Of a stretch of 64,000 nt of DNA, positions 12,195 to 23,221 are shown in pieces. The stretch covers positions 86,502,604-86,566,603 of the forward strand of contig NC_092349.1 of NCBI RefSeq assembly GCF_963676685.1, given 5' to 3'. This DNA is from Mytilus edulis (lineage: Eukaryota; Mollusca; Bivalvia; Mytilida; Mytilidae). Every line of letters starts with the position of its first letter. Positions within the stretch are counted from its first letter, which is position 1. Under the pieces are notes generated by a model, which saw only the letters and a program-made list of their open reading frames with translations, did not search any database and was not told the origin of the DNA. The position numbers were made by a program, and so were the translations under genes.

Positions 12195-12440
12195 GGCGAA
12201 AGATATCAGAGGGACATTCAAATTCATAGATCGAATATGTTAAACTATCAACGCCATGGCTAAAAATAAAAAGACAAATAATAGTACACAAGACACAACA
12301 TGGAAAACCAAAGACTTAGCAACGCAAACCCCACCAGAAACTGGAGATGATCGTAGGTACTCTGGAAGAGTACGCAGATCCTGCTTCACATGTGGCACCC
12401 GTCGTGTTGCTCATGTCATAAGTTTCAAACCCGGTACATA
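12195..12440 (+). repeat. dispersed mussel repeat, longest copy of the family
   Basis: Copy of the GACAACGCCATGGC family that continues through GGAAGAGTACGCAGATCCTG and CACCCGTCGTGTTGC. The open frame at 12256-12441 lies wholly inside it and is not a gene. Confidence 0.6.
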
Positions 12441-13010
12441 GTCTAATTCGGTAAGTCACATTCATGAAAAGAGAACAGAAGAAACATATCCGCTATCATC
12501 TGTGAAACGGATATTCCATATCTGTCAACTAACTCGTGATGGCGTCCGTAAAATTTCGATGGATTGATTTTAACTTCCCTTTTTGGAACTCTTGGTTTAA
12601 TAGTTTTCTTGTGAAATATATACTCCATAGGCAGGCGATGCTGGAATTTTGCTTCATAGAAATGGAAAGTTCGCAATTGTGAAGCTGCTATTATCTCTTT
12701 TGTCGAAAGGATTTTCGAAGGGATGATTTTAATTTCATCATTTGGAACTCTTGGTTTAATAGCTTCCTTGTATGCAGTGACTCTCTATCAAGAAAATCAT
12801 GATAGGAAATGCAAGCACGGGAATATCATATCAATTTGGGAGATATATACCCCGTATGCAGGTGTTGCTGGAATGTTGCTACTTAGAAATGGAAAGTTCA
12901 CAATTGGAAAGCTGAAATCATCTCTTTTGTCGTAAAGTTTTGTTTTCAACCGACCCTCATTGTCAATTTCTAGATATAAGTCAAGATATGTGGCCGACTT
13001 AACAGTATCT
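12440..13010 (-). mobile_element. C-terminal part of a reverse-transcriptase element (Penelope-like or related), rearranged
   Basis: Minus-strand translation from about 13010 reads DTTDTVKSATYLDLYLEIDN, then KTKLYDKRDDFSFPIVNFP, then AYGVYISQ, then stops. Lower down comes KFYGRHHELVDRYGISVSQM. These are successive conserved pieces of the region after the RT palm in the same family as 10870-11163. An internal segment (FPIVNFPFL and what follows) is present twice in divergent form at about 12640-12720 and 12880-12935, so the copy is internally duplicated as well as broken. Confidence 0.6.
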
Positions 13011-13497
13011 GTTGTATCTCTAGTTCCATGGGATGTGTGTCTCCTGTGGGAACGTTCTGTTGTATCTCTAGTTCCATGGGATGTGTGTCTCCTGTGGGAA
13101 CGTTCTGCTGTATCTCTAGTTCCATGGGATGTGTGTCTCCTGTGGGAACGTTATGTTATATCTCTAGTTCCATGGGATGTGTGTCTCCTGTGGCAACGTT
13201 CTGTTGTATCTCTAGTTCCATGGGATGTGTGTCTCCTGTGTGAAAGTTCTGTTGTATGTCTAGTTCCATGGGATGTGTGTCTCCTGTGGGAACGTTCTGT
13301 TGTATCTCTAGTTCCGTGGGATGTGTATCTCCTGTGGGAACGTTATGTTGTATCTCTAGTTCCATGGGATGTGTGTCTCCTGTGGGAACGTTCTGTTGTA
13401 TCTCTAGTTCCATGGGATGTGTATCTCCTGTGGGAACGTTATGTTGTATCTCTAGTTCCATGGGATGTGTGTCTCCTGTGGGAACGTTATGGACGTA
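13010..13497. repeat. 48-bp minisatellite, about ten copies
   Basis: Unit is TCTCTAGTTCCATGGGATGT followed by GTGTCTCCTGTGGGAACGT and a variable 9 bases. 48 is a multiple of 3 and several frames lack stops, so overlapping open frames appear on both strands. On the minus strand the unit ends MELEIQ, which is continuous with the DTTDTVKSATYLDL of the RT relic. The array therefore grew inside a former RT coding region. Confidence 0.85.
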
Positions 13498-14766
13498 AAT
13501 GGCAATAACGCTTATTGGTTTGTTGATTTCTTTGTAAATTAACACCACTTCTGTATTTATCGTTTAAGTGGCCCGTGTTTTGTTTTTATTGAGGAAGCCA
13601 GATTGCCCGGCTCTCAGCAGGAACAATTTCAATTCTAGTAAATTAAGACTAAAATCAAATCCATCTGCAACATATAAGGTTTGAAATTACAACATCTGGT
13701 CCGGTCTGTGTGTTTGTTCTTGTTTTATTCGTCGTATTAGTCTGATGCGTTAAGCCCTCGACTGGAAGTTAAGTCTTAGCTGAATGTTAATACCAGTAGC
13801 TTTTCTTTTATTGTATTGTTACATCAATGTCTCAGGTTAGGAGAAAAGGAGGAGGATTTTGCGCCAGGAAATATGAATAAGCCCGCAGCATTGGTATGTG
13901 CTTGTCTCAAGGCAGAACCCTGTTATTGTTTGTTGCTGATATCATATTTGTTTTCCATTTTCTGCAAACATCAGGCCGTTTATTATTTCTTTTCAGTTTG
14001 TTTTGCATGTACACTTATATAAATTGAAGTTTTTATAAAGTTTAAATGTTGTTTTCAATTTAAGACTTTTTTTTAAATTTTTTCAATTGTTATACTGGAC
14101 TTTGTCGTGGATAAGGACATGAGCGTTTTACACGTATTAATCGCCATTCCCGAACTTGGACAAAAGAGCGGATTTCAATAACTCTATTTAGTCAATTACT
14201 GATAGTATAGTTTGAACAAGAATTTACTAATATGTGTCGGACCCTATTTACCCTTTTATTCTATTGTATAACTATTAGACATCTGTTTACTTAATCTACT
14301 TAATCCTTCAATTACTTTTGCTTATATATTGTGTTATTGATGTTGTTCCATTAACATTTAGTTTGAAGTTTGTTGTTCGGTCTAAAATATATATAAATCT
14401 TTATTCTCACAAACCAAATTAAAAAGGTATTATAAAGTTAATTATACATATTTTAATACAACTACTATAAATATGGAATATACGAAAGTAGATACAACAC
14501 GGGTGTCATTCGGTTTAACGAGAGAAATGATCGTGAAAGAATATCTAACGGCTGTCAAGTATTGAGAGACGATCGTGAAAGCTCTGGTAACGGATCGTGA
14601 AAGCTCTGGTTACGGATCGTGAAAGACATTTAATGTAAATTCTAGTTCAGAATCTTTGAAAAAGTCGCTTAATTTTCAAAACGCGGAACAAATCCGAACA
14701 AAAAAATATGTCTGTCAAAATGGTTTAACTTCCTCAACATAACTGTGAAATAAGGTAATACAGCAG
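13498..14766. other. 1.3 kb upstream of first recognised FN3 exon
   Basis: Contains a small repeat of GGATCGTGAAAGCTCTGGT at 14570-14625 and otherwise nothing identifiable. No exon of the large gene was found here. The first recognised exon needs a phase-1 donor upstream, so earlier exons must lie outside or be lost. Confidence 0.4.
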
Positions 14767-14822
14767 GACATATGTCAGTATTTGAAACTGATAGTGTTAG
14801 AGTGGATACGACCATTCCTAAG
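14767..14822 (+). CDS. exon: end of an FN3-like module (VDTTIP border)
   Basis: Acceptor ATACAGCAG, phase 1 start, 54 complete coding bases reading HMSVFETDSVRVDTTIPK, donor GTAAGT, phase 0 end. VDTTIP replaces the family's usual VDTTPP. It joins in frame to the next exon. Confidence 0.65.
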
Positions 14823-15115
14823 GTAAGTTGATACTTATAAGATGAATTAAACATCTTGTTCACCAAGAAAACTCAAATGTTGTAGAAACCTTTTAGAAAG
14901 ATTTTTTTTTATTGAAATCTGATATAAGCATTACTTTCTGTTTTATTCTTGAAATTTGTCATTGTTTTTAAAACAAAGTTTATAGTTAACAGTGATACCT
15001 GTAAATTCAGAAATTACTGCATGGATTGTTATTATAAAACCCTTGTCATTTCTGAATTTACAATATTCTTATTCTGGTGGTATGAATTCTATTAATATCT
15101 GATTATTTTGAATAG

Positions 15116-15275
15116 GTCAAGTGGTTAAAAGTAGGAACATTAGTGGCTGGAGAAGAGGAGGACGTTGCTGGTTATGTGTGGCAGGCCAGTAAAAAAGGGA
15201 TCAAGGCAGCTTGGTCTGCTAAAGACCCTGAGTCTGGTATTATTGGGTATGAGGTTGCTGTCGGCACTACTCCTG
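15116..15275 (+). CDS. exon: first half of an FN3-like module
   Basis: Acceptor GAATAG, phase 0. Reads AAWSAKDPESGIIGYEVAVG and TTPG, the central strands of the module. Donor GTAAGT, phase 1. Confidence 0.75.
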
Positions 15276-15289
15276 GTAAGTATAAGAAA

Positions 15290-15510
15290 CAGCACATTCA
15301 CTCTGTGGTTAAATTTTTAAAAATTTTGATAACTTTCTTATACTTTTTTTAATTTGTAACAAACTTGGACAGAAGCTTCTTACAATCAAAAGAGAATATC
15401 AAGCAGAATATTTTTATTGATTTTTTCCCACATTTTTGTTGAGCCTGCAATTTACAGTAAAAGTAGGCGAGACACTGGGTTCCGCGGAACCCTTACACAT
15501 TTTGACATCA
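15290..15510 (-). repeat. single-monomer relic of the 191-bp-array element
   Basis: Carries the reverse of the 191-bp unit found tandemly at 38830-40620 (TTCACTCTGTGGTTAAA, then ACAAACTTGGACAGAAGCTT) and the element terminus with TGAGCCTGCA and GCGAGACACTGGGTTCC. Here there is about one unit rather than about nine. Confidence 0.6.
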
Positions 15511-15515
15511 TTTGT

Positions 15516-15933
15516 CTCTCTATTATAGGTGGAACAGACAAACTAGCCTGGACATTATATGGTGCAGAGAATGATGTATTTATACAAGGTTTTTGTCTCT
15601 CTATTATAGGTGGAACAGACAAACTAGCCTGGACATTATATTGTGCAGAGAATGATGTATTTATACAAGGTTTTTGTCTCTCTATTATAGGTGGAACAGA
15701 CAAACTAGCCTGGACATTATATGGTGCAGAGAATGATGTATTTATACAAGGTTTTTGTCCCTCTATTATAGGTGGAACAGACAAACTAGCCTGGACATTA
15801 TATGGTGCAGAGAATGATGTATTTATACAAGGTTTTTGTCCCTCTATTATAGGTGGAACAGACAAACTAGCTTGGACATTATATGGTGCAGAGAATGATG
15901 TATTTATACAAGGGTTAAGTCTAGATATCACCA
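15516..15933. repeat. 81-bp tandem repeat containing a 3' splice site, five copies
   Basis: Unit runs from TCTCTCTATTATAGGTGG to TGTATTTATACAAGGTTTTTG. Copies differ by only a few substitutions (for example CTC versus CCC before the acceptor, and a G-to-T change in copy 2). Each carries the intron end, the AG and 67 exon bases. Confidence 0.9.
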
Positions 15934-16050
15934 ACCTGACTACGTACCAGCCTGGGTATTACGTCAGTCTAAAGGCCACGAATGAAGCATTGTTAATCAG
16001 CTCCTCAATCACGTCTACGCCTATTGTGGTTGTTGATGAGGACAAAGCTG
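15529..16050 (+). CDS. exon: second half of FN3-like module, 5' part amplified
   Basis: Phase 1 in and out. The unamplified exon would be 15853-16050 (GGTDKLAWTLYGAEND, then YYVSLKATNEA, then VDEDKAG). Five possible acceptors exist, with exon starts at 15529, 15610, 15691, 15772 and 15853, each preceded by CTCTATTATAG. Because the unit is 81 bases with no stop, using any of them stays in frame and adds 27 residues per unit. The first copy matches the consensus acceptor as well as the last. Confidence 0.7.
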
Positions 16051-16324
16051 GTAATTTATAGTTATAAATCAGAAAAGAGAAACAAATGTATCAATCCTGA
16101 TGTAAAATACAATCTCAAGTTGCCAATACTGTTGTTTTTCATCTCTTTCCATCAAAATAACCTCTATGAAATCTTATGTTTCAACTCTTTTTTAAGCAAG
16201 CACATTTCCATAGACTTGCAGATAAATTTTCTTTACTATAATACAAGCTTCTGCATAGTTGAACAAAGCTGAATATTATTATATTAATGTATTTATTTAA
16301 TGAAAGCAAATCTGTATTGTTCAG

Positions 16325-16561
16325 GTCTTATTGTTGATGGAGCTGATGGAACAGACGAAACCTCAACAGAAGTAGGCGTGGATGTAGACTACACCATTGA
16401 TACCACCACTGTCACTGTACAGTTTGACCAATTTGAAAGTCACCTTCATGGTGTAATGATGTATGAGTGGTCCGTGGGTACCACACCAGGCGGGGAAGAG
16501 GTACGGCCATTCATGAGTGAGGGAATCATACATTCAGAGGAAAAAAATGTAGCGGGAGATG
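16325..16561 (+). CDS. exon: FN3-like module core
   Basis: Acceptor TTCAG, phase 1 to phase 1, 237 bases. Reads LIVDGADGTDE, then VTVQFDQFESHLHGVMMYEW and SVGTTPGGEEV. Donor GTAAGT. Intact. Confidence 0.8.
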
Positions 16562-17170
16562 GTAAGTGCCGTCTGCTATTTGATTATAAAGATAAGGAGA
16601 TATGGTATGATTACCAATGATACAACTCTCCACCAGAGTTTAAATGAAGTTTGATTTGGTTTAAATCATTTTTGAGTGAGATTATTATACATTCAGAGGA
16701 AGAAAAAGTAGCTGTAAGAATCTTTTGTTATTTGCTCATTTTGAGTCCTATTCACCTTCCATTGTCAGATACACTCAGTAAGTATCATCTGGACTGAGAC
16801 AGGAGTTAATTTTTGTATCATTGTATTCTCATTAATTTCTAATTCCTGTAGAAACCCTTTGATGGAAATGAACTTAGTAATTTACCTTCTGACATAACAG
16901 TTTGCACCTTTTATGTCACATCTATTGTTTCCATTTCCTGTTATCGATATGTTAATACAGTTTGGCAATGCTCAAATCATTGAATGTTTTCTTTACTAAA
17001 TATATAATTAGACATTATCACTTAAAACATTCAATGGACATCAACTATTCTAATCACGAAATATCACTCAGAGAAAGATCATGTTATTAATTTAAAGAGG
17101 GATAATTTACGGGTACGCATCACTAGAAAGTATTACAATGTATGTTCATTGTTTTAATGTTTACTTTTAG

Positions 17171-17330
17171 GAGTAACGAGCTCTGGACACGCCCATGCCA
17201 CACTACCATTGAAGCCTGAGACCATGTATTACGCCTCTGTCAGGGGAATCACTAATGGTGGAAATGTTGTACAGTCATCCTCTGATGGTTTTATGGTTGA
17301 TGTTTCACCACCGACAGTTATAATTGACAG
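17171..17330 (+). CDS. exon: FN3-like module end
   Basis: Acceptor TTTTAG, phase 1. Reads MYYASVRGITNGGNVVQSSS and DGFMVDVSPPTV, the strand plus border of a module. Ends in phase 2 at GTAATT. Intact. Confidence 0.8.
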
Positions 17331-17975
17331 GTAATTAAAGTAACTTATTGTGTGGAATTTATAATAAATGTTGTTCCGTGAAAAAAAATGGGACTTAGGA
17401 AGTAATCCTGTATTAAATGACATAGATACTTCTAAGGTAAGATATCAATTTAATTGAACAACAACTCCCCTGAAACCATGCAAAATAGAAAATATTTGTG
17501 ATATGATGTATAAATGTAGTGTCTTGTACTTCATAAATTTGTCTTTGAAACAATCTTTTTTCCACAGAAAATGACAATTTAAAAAAACTATATACCAATT
17601 CAGAAACCATTATCAGCTTTTGCCGCATGCTTAGTGGATGGACGCAGGCATCTTCTAGACGATACCAGAATAAAGGGTTAAAGCTGGGAAAGTTGCTGTT
17701 TAGTCTGGTCATTTCAGTAAAATACTACTCTAGTCTAATCATGAATATCCAGCGTAAAGCTTTGTTTAATTGAATTCCATTGGATTAACCAGTTAAATTC
17801 CAGTGGAAAGCTGTGTTTAACTGACTTCCATTGGATTGTCCAGTTGAAATCCAGTGGGATTTTCAATTCCAATAAAAATAATTGTGATTCCACTGGATTT
17901 ACATCTCTTTTTATCTGGACATATTATTTTTTTCACACTTTATAGTTATATTTTTCCCTCTTTATATTTTACAAG

Positions 17976-18217
17976 GTTAACAGACAAGACATCATCAGAC
18001 CAAGACATCACTAGTGGTAATTCTCTTTACCAGACGACAACTGACGCATTGACTGTCCAATGGACATATAATGACACAGAGAGTGGTATAGAACGATGAT
18101 GGTATTCAGTAGGAACCTATCCATTTGGTCAGGACATAGCCTAAATGGTAGAGGTAGAGGTTTCGTCGATGGATTTCAGTACTTTACCATTGGCTTATGT
18201 TACTGCTGTTGATACAG
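17976..18217 (+). pseudogene. exon with two in-frame stop codons
   Basis: Phase 2 start after TTTACAAG. Reads LTDKTSSDQDITSGN, then LTVQWTYNDTESGIER, then TGA at 18097-18099, then WYSVGTYPFGQDIA, then TAA at 18142-18144, then a normal continuation to donor GTATGT in phase 1. Frame and length are otherwise perfect, so both stops are substitutions in a once-functional exon. Confidence 0.8.
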
Positions 18218-18509
18218 GTATGTAACAATGTTAGAAAATAGTCTGTGATGTTCTGAAATTGCTGCTGAATATAGTGATAAGGTGTATTTAACCTATAAAA
18301 TCTATTAAAAAAAAGATGTGTTATGATTGCCAATGAGACAATTCTTTTAAACAAGATACACACAATGAAACAGGTCAGGTGTTGTGGTTGATAATTAAAA
18401 TTCTCACACAATGCATTTTTGTAATTGATACACCTTATTGAAGATGCAAAAAATATTTGATTCTGTGATCAATAGTATATACTTTGAATTATTGTATTTT
18501 CATTGGAGC

Positions 18510-18760
18510 CATTTTTTATGCCACGTTTATGGGCATTATGTTTTCTGGTCTGTGCTGTCGTCTTGCTTCAGGTTAAAGTTTTTGGTCAAGGTAGTTTTTG
18601 ATGAAGTTGAAGTCCAATCAATGTGAAACTTGGTACACATGTTCCCTATGATATCATCTTTCTAATCTTATTGCCAAATTAGAGATTTTACCCTATTTTC
18701 ACAGTTCACTTAACATAGAAAATTATAGTGCAGATGGACACATTCTTGTTTAGGAATGAA
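18510..18760 (+). repeat. dispersed element (ATGGGCATTATGTTTTCTGG family)
   Basis: Forward copy sharing TTATGGGCATTATGTTTTCT and AAAGTTTTTGGTCAAGG with 43199-43672. Inserted in an intron. Confidence 0.7.
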
Positions 18761-18930
18761 GATAAGCTGTATCTGCCAAAATATGCTATTTCATGGCTTT
18801 ACATTGTCCATACTAGATTACAGAAATTAGTATCTCATTGAAATGTAAATGGTTAACTTTAACCTACAATTTCAACAAAAATAAATACCTACAAATAATA
18901 ATGAATTCACCTTATATACGTTTGTTTTAG

Positions 18931-19061
18931 GAAAACCAAATATCATCAGTATCTGGACCGAGAACAAAGCTGGACTGGTATCTGAAGTAGCTACAGGTTC
19001 AGTTATCATTGACAAAACTCCACCAGGAGAAGGCTTTGTCTCATGTCCTGATTATGTTGGG
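18931..19061 (+). pseudogene. exon: FN3-like module end, donor weak or lost
   Basis: Acceptor TTTTAG, phase 1. Reads IISIWTENKAGLVSEVATGS and IIDKTPPGEGFVSCPDYVG. The expected donor after this point is only GTCATT, so the 3' boundary is uncertain. The next recognised exon is 2.2 kb away across a repeat insertion. Confidence 0.6.
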
Positions 19062-19331
19062 GTCATTATAACTAATTATTGCCTTTTAATGTCATTTTTA
19101 TCATTTTAGGTGGTACCAAATATGTTGACTAAAATTAAGTTGGCTACTTTAATTTTTATTAAATTTTAACAAACTTATTTACTTTGACCTTTTGAGATTG
19201 AAACATAAAAAAAATAAAAAAAACTTGAACCACACACTTTATTGGAAAAATGAGTTTGATCATTGAGAAGCTTAAAATTTTCTTAACAATAGAATTTGAT
19301 AAAAAAAAAAAAAAAAAGACAATTAACTTTT

Positions 19332-21130
19332 AGCTCACCTGGCCTAAAAGGCCAATTGAGCTTTTCTCATCACTTGGCGTCCGGCGTCCGGCGTCTGTCG
19401 TCGTCGTTAACTTTTACAAAAATCTTCTCCTCTGAAACTACTGGGCCAAATTAAACCAAACTTGGCCACAATCATCATTGGGGTATCTAGTTTAAAAAAT
19501 GTGTCCGGTGACCCGGCCAACCATCCAAGATGGCCGTCATGGCTAAACATAGAACATAGGGGTAAAATGCAGTTTTTGGCTTATAACTCAAAAACCAAAG
19601 CATTTAGAGCAAATCTGACAGGGGTAGAATTGTTAAACAGGTGAAGATCTATCTGCCCTGAAATTTTCAGATGAATCGGATAACCCGTTGTTGGGTTGCT
19701 GCCCCTGAATTAGTAATTTTAAGGAAATTTTGCTGCCACAGTTTTTGGTTATTATCTTGAATATTATTATAGATAGAGATAAACAGTAAACAGCAATAAT
19801 GTTCAGCAAAGTAAGATTTACAAATAAGTCAACATGACTGAAATGGTCAGTTGACCCCTTTAGGAGTTATTGCCCTTTATAGTCAATTTTTAACCATTTT
19901 TCGTAAATCTTAGTAATATTTTACAAAAATCTTCTCCTCTGAAACTACTGGGCCAAATTAATCCAAACTTTGCCACAATCATCTTTTTGGTTAGTCGTTT
20001 GAAAAATGTGTCCGGTGACCCCGCCATCAAACCAATATGGCCGCCATGGCTAAAAATAGAACATGGGGTAAAATGCAGTTTTTGGCTTATAACTCAAAAC
20101 CCAAAGCATTTAGAGCAAATCTGACATGTGGGAAAATTGTTTATTAGTTCAAGATCTATTTGCCCTGAAATTTTCAGATGAATTGGACAACCCGTTGTTG
20201 GGTTGCTGGCCTTGAATTAGTAATTTTAAGGAAATTTTGCTCTTTTTGGTTATTATCTTGAATATTATTATAGATAGAGATAAACTATAAACAGCAATAA
20301 TGTTCACCAAAGTAAGATTTACAAATAAGTCAACATGACTAAAATGGTCAGTTGACCCCTTTAGGAGTTATTGCCCTTTATAATCAATTTTTTACCATTT
20401 TTCGTAAATCTTAGTAATCTTTTACAAAAATCTTCTCCTCTGAAACTACTTGGCCAAAATTAATCCAAACTTGGCCACAATCATCTTTTGGGTTAGTAGT
20501 TTGAAAAATGTGTCCGGTGACCCGGCCATCCAACCAAGATGGCCGCCATGGCTAAAAATAGAACATGGGGAAAAATGCAGTTTTTGGCTTATAACTCAAA
20601 ACCCATAGCAATTTAGAGCAAATCTGACATGGGGTAAAATTGTTTATCAGGTCAACATTTATCTGCTCTGAAATTTTTAGATGAATCGGACAACCCGTTG
20701 TTGGGTTGCTGACCCTGAATTGTTAGTTTTAAGCAAATTTTGCTGTTTTTGGTCATTATCTTGAATATTATTATTGATAGAGATTAACTGTAAACAACAA
20801 TAATGTTCAGCAAAGTAAGATTTACAAATAAGTCAACATGATCGAAATGGTCAATAGACCCCCTTAGGAGTTATTGTTCTTTATAGTCAATTTTTAACAA
20901 TTTTCATAAAATTTGTAAATTTTTACTAACATTTGCCACTGAAACTAATGGGCCAAGTTCATTATAGATAGAGATAATTTTAAGCAGCAAGAATGTTCAG
21001 TAAAATAAGATGTACAAACACATCACCATCACCAAAACACAATTTTGTCATGAATCCATCTGCTTCCTTTAATATTCACAAAGACCAAGGTGAGCGACAC
21101 AGGCTCTTTAGAGCCTCTAGTTACAGAGTT
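19332..21130. mobile_element. 1.8 kb mussel repeat with three ~505-bp internal units
   Basis: Begins TAGCTCACCTGGCC and ends with GGTGAGCGACACAGGCTC, so the ends are partly complementary. The internal segment with ATCTTCTCCTCTGAAACTAC recurs at about 19420, 19930 and 20432, giving a period of 500-510 bp. All units share GTGTCCGGTGACCC and GCCGCCATGGCTAAA-type pieces. No transposase frame is visible, so it is probably non-autonomous. I recognise this family from bivalve genomes but have no name for it. Confidence 0.7.
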
Positions 21131-21247
21131 ATTTTAACTTCTAACTCATTAGGTAGATATTTGTCTCATTGTCCATAACACCATAAACTTACAGATTATA
21201 AAAATCATTTCCAAGTGATAATTTTTTTTTATCTTTGTTGTTTACAG

Positions 21248-21340
21248 TTCACAATCATTGTTGAATGGGAAGTCAACAAGGATCTAATAATATCAATGGA
21301 ACAGAGGTCCCAGGATATATAAGTCAATACTCATTCCAAG
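21248..21340 (+). pseudogene. exon with a frameshift
   Basis: Acceptor GTTTACAG. In phase 0 it reads FTIIVEWE, after which the family-like sequence (GSQQGSNNINGTEVPGYIS) continues in a different frame. The exon is 93 bases, but phase 0 in and phase 1 out requires 94 (mod 3). In the entry frame a TAA follows. A one-base loss near 21268 explains both observations. Confidence 0.75.
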
Positions 21341-21865
21341 GTCAGTTTTAGACATAATTTCCTAATGCTTGTAGAATATTTGTTTGAATATTGTACAATT
21401 GTAATTGGAATGATGTCTAATTAAATTAAAGTATAATATTACTATTTAACTATGCCCATCCATATTGTTTACAAATGTCAATCTTAATTAGAATGCTTCA
21501 GAAAACAGTTCTACAAACAAAGCAAGCAAGGCAACCAAAATCTTACTCTACTAGCATTCATCAATTAGCTCTAACTGATGAGTTAGAATGTAGCGGTCAA
21601 TCATCAAGTTAAATATATTTGGTTTTTTTTCAATATGCAACTTAAAGAGAGTTCTATTTCAATACATTGATTTAGGTTTAATGAAATATGGATATGTGGT
21701 TAGCAAGTTATATTCAAACTGCAATCACCAAGAATTCAGCAAGGATTTATGCATTTAAACATGCTCTAAACTTTAAAATTTTAATAAATGTGGTTATATA
21801 TTTAGAATCAAGATTATGGAAAAACTTTGAAACAAAAAATCATCACATGTTTTTTTCTTTCTAAG

Positions 21866-22087
21866 GTCTTGGTCACAAGCTAAATCATGGTGATAAGTAC
21901 TATGTGACAGTGACGGCAGTAAACTTTGTTGACATGGAGGCCTACGCTTTCTCTTCTGAAATTGGTATAGACTCCACACCACCCACCTACGGTAAAGTGA
22001 TTGACCTTCACACTACACACAGAGTAGATGTCACCAACACTGAAAGGACGTTAGCCATGGATGCCAAGAAATGTGACACAGATGAGG
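21866..22087 (+). CDS. exon: FN3-like module end and next module start
   Basis: Acceptor TTTCTAAG, phase 1 to phase 1. Reads LNHGDKYYVTVTAVNFVDME, then IGIDSTPPTYGKVID. Donor GTAAGA. Intact. Confidence 0.8.
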
Positions 22088-22286
22088 GTAAGAACATTAT
22101 TACAGTGAAACCAGTCTCCAGTTAACCCATTAGTACAGTGAAACCAAGATATGTGTCCACTTTGAAATTTCACCAATTTTTTGAAGGATTGTTACGTAGA
22201 TATACAATAACTATATTGTTACTTTGGTGAAGTGGTAAATAAGATGTTACTGGTATTTCTGATATATTAAATGTTTTTCTTTGCAG

Positions 22287-22380
22287 AATGTGATTTGCTG
22301 GATGCCACTTGTTCAGAGTCAATGACATCAGTGTCAGCCACGTGGCAAGCATTCCAAGATCCAGAATCTGGGGTTCTAAG
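22287..22380 (+). CDS. exon: FN3-like module core
   Basis: Acceptor TTTGCAG, phase 1. Reads ECDLLDATCSESMTSVSATW and FQDPESGVLR. Ends in phase 2 at GTCAGT. Carries a Cys pair not present in most of the other modules. Confidence 0.8.
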
Positions 22381-22539
22381 GTCAGTTTAAGACAAACAAA
22401 ACTTATTGTTAATTTCAACTCAAAATTTATTGATTCTCCGAATTATAACCTAAATTAATAGACTGAAAAATTATTTTAGTGCTTCATATAACTTCAGCAA
22501 ATATTCAATATGGCTGTTGTAGCATATGTATGTATATGA

Positions 22540-22922
22540 TGGATTGTATTCTCAGATCTGCCGTGACATCACAACATGTAACTGACCAATCAATGATTAG
22601 AATTTGTTTAATGTAAACAATGTTGAGAGGTGATGTGAATAAGAATCCTCTAGACTTTCCATAGACTTCAATGCAAATTAATTTAATTGATATATATTGT
22701 TACCAGTTGAATATAGTAATTTTACTCTTTTAATATTGTTAAAGACACTATATAGTATCTCCATTTTGATTTTAAACATACTATAACCTCTGGTTTAAAA
22801 ATAATTGGCAATATAAATAATCAGTAATCACCTTCAAATAGATAAAAAATCTAGAGGATTTCTGTTCGCATCACCCCCTGAAAAATGTAAATGCCAGGAT
22901 GTCCGGATCTGAGAATGCATGC
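22540..22922. mobile_element. foldback/MITE-like element with long terminal inverted repeats
   Basis: The left arm (ATTCTCAGATCTGCC, then GAGGTGATGTGAATAAGAAT and CCTCTAGA) is matched in reverse on the right (TCTAGAGGATTTCTG, then GCATCACCCCC, then GGATCTGAGAATGC). It lies in the intron between the exons at 22287 and 23139. Confidence 0.7.
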
Positions 22923-23138
22923 AGATGGAACTAGCTTATAAAGTCTCAAATTGCTATTTCATAATCTGTAGAAGTTTTTGTAACTTTAATAATAAAAAAT
23001 CTTTATTTTCTGTACATATAAAGTCATTGTTCAGGATATTGTTTGTCAATTACCAGGCTTTGAAAATATTACCCAGAATGCAATTGTTTGTGACCTTGTG
23101 TATTATCAGTTTACATAAGTTTGTGTTATACTTGATAG

Positions 23139-23221
23139 GTACCAGATAGCCCTTGGAACGTTCCCTGGTGGAGGACAAATCAAACCTTTCTCTGACATAG
23201 ATTTAGAAGATGGAGTCTTAA
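23139..23221 (+). pseudogene. exon truncated by retrotransposon-associated sequence
   Basis: Acceptor TTGATAG, phase 2. Reads YQIALGTFPGGGQIKPFSDI and DLEDG, then passes without a donor into an adenine-rich AACGCAAAAACG stretch like that flanking the adjacent LINE fragment. The normal exon end and donor are absent. Confidence 0.7.

Noticed and set aside
12960-13548. Long overlapping open frames on both strands (182 and 130 residues)
   Set aside because: They arise only because the 48-bp tandem repeat length is a multiple of three and lacks stops; there is no gene structure around them.
15452-15934. 160-residue minus-strand open frame
   Set aside because: It is the complement of the 81-bp exon-edge array; no start context, splice sites or domains on that strand.
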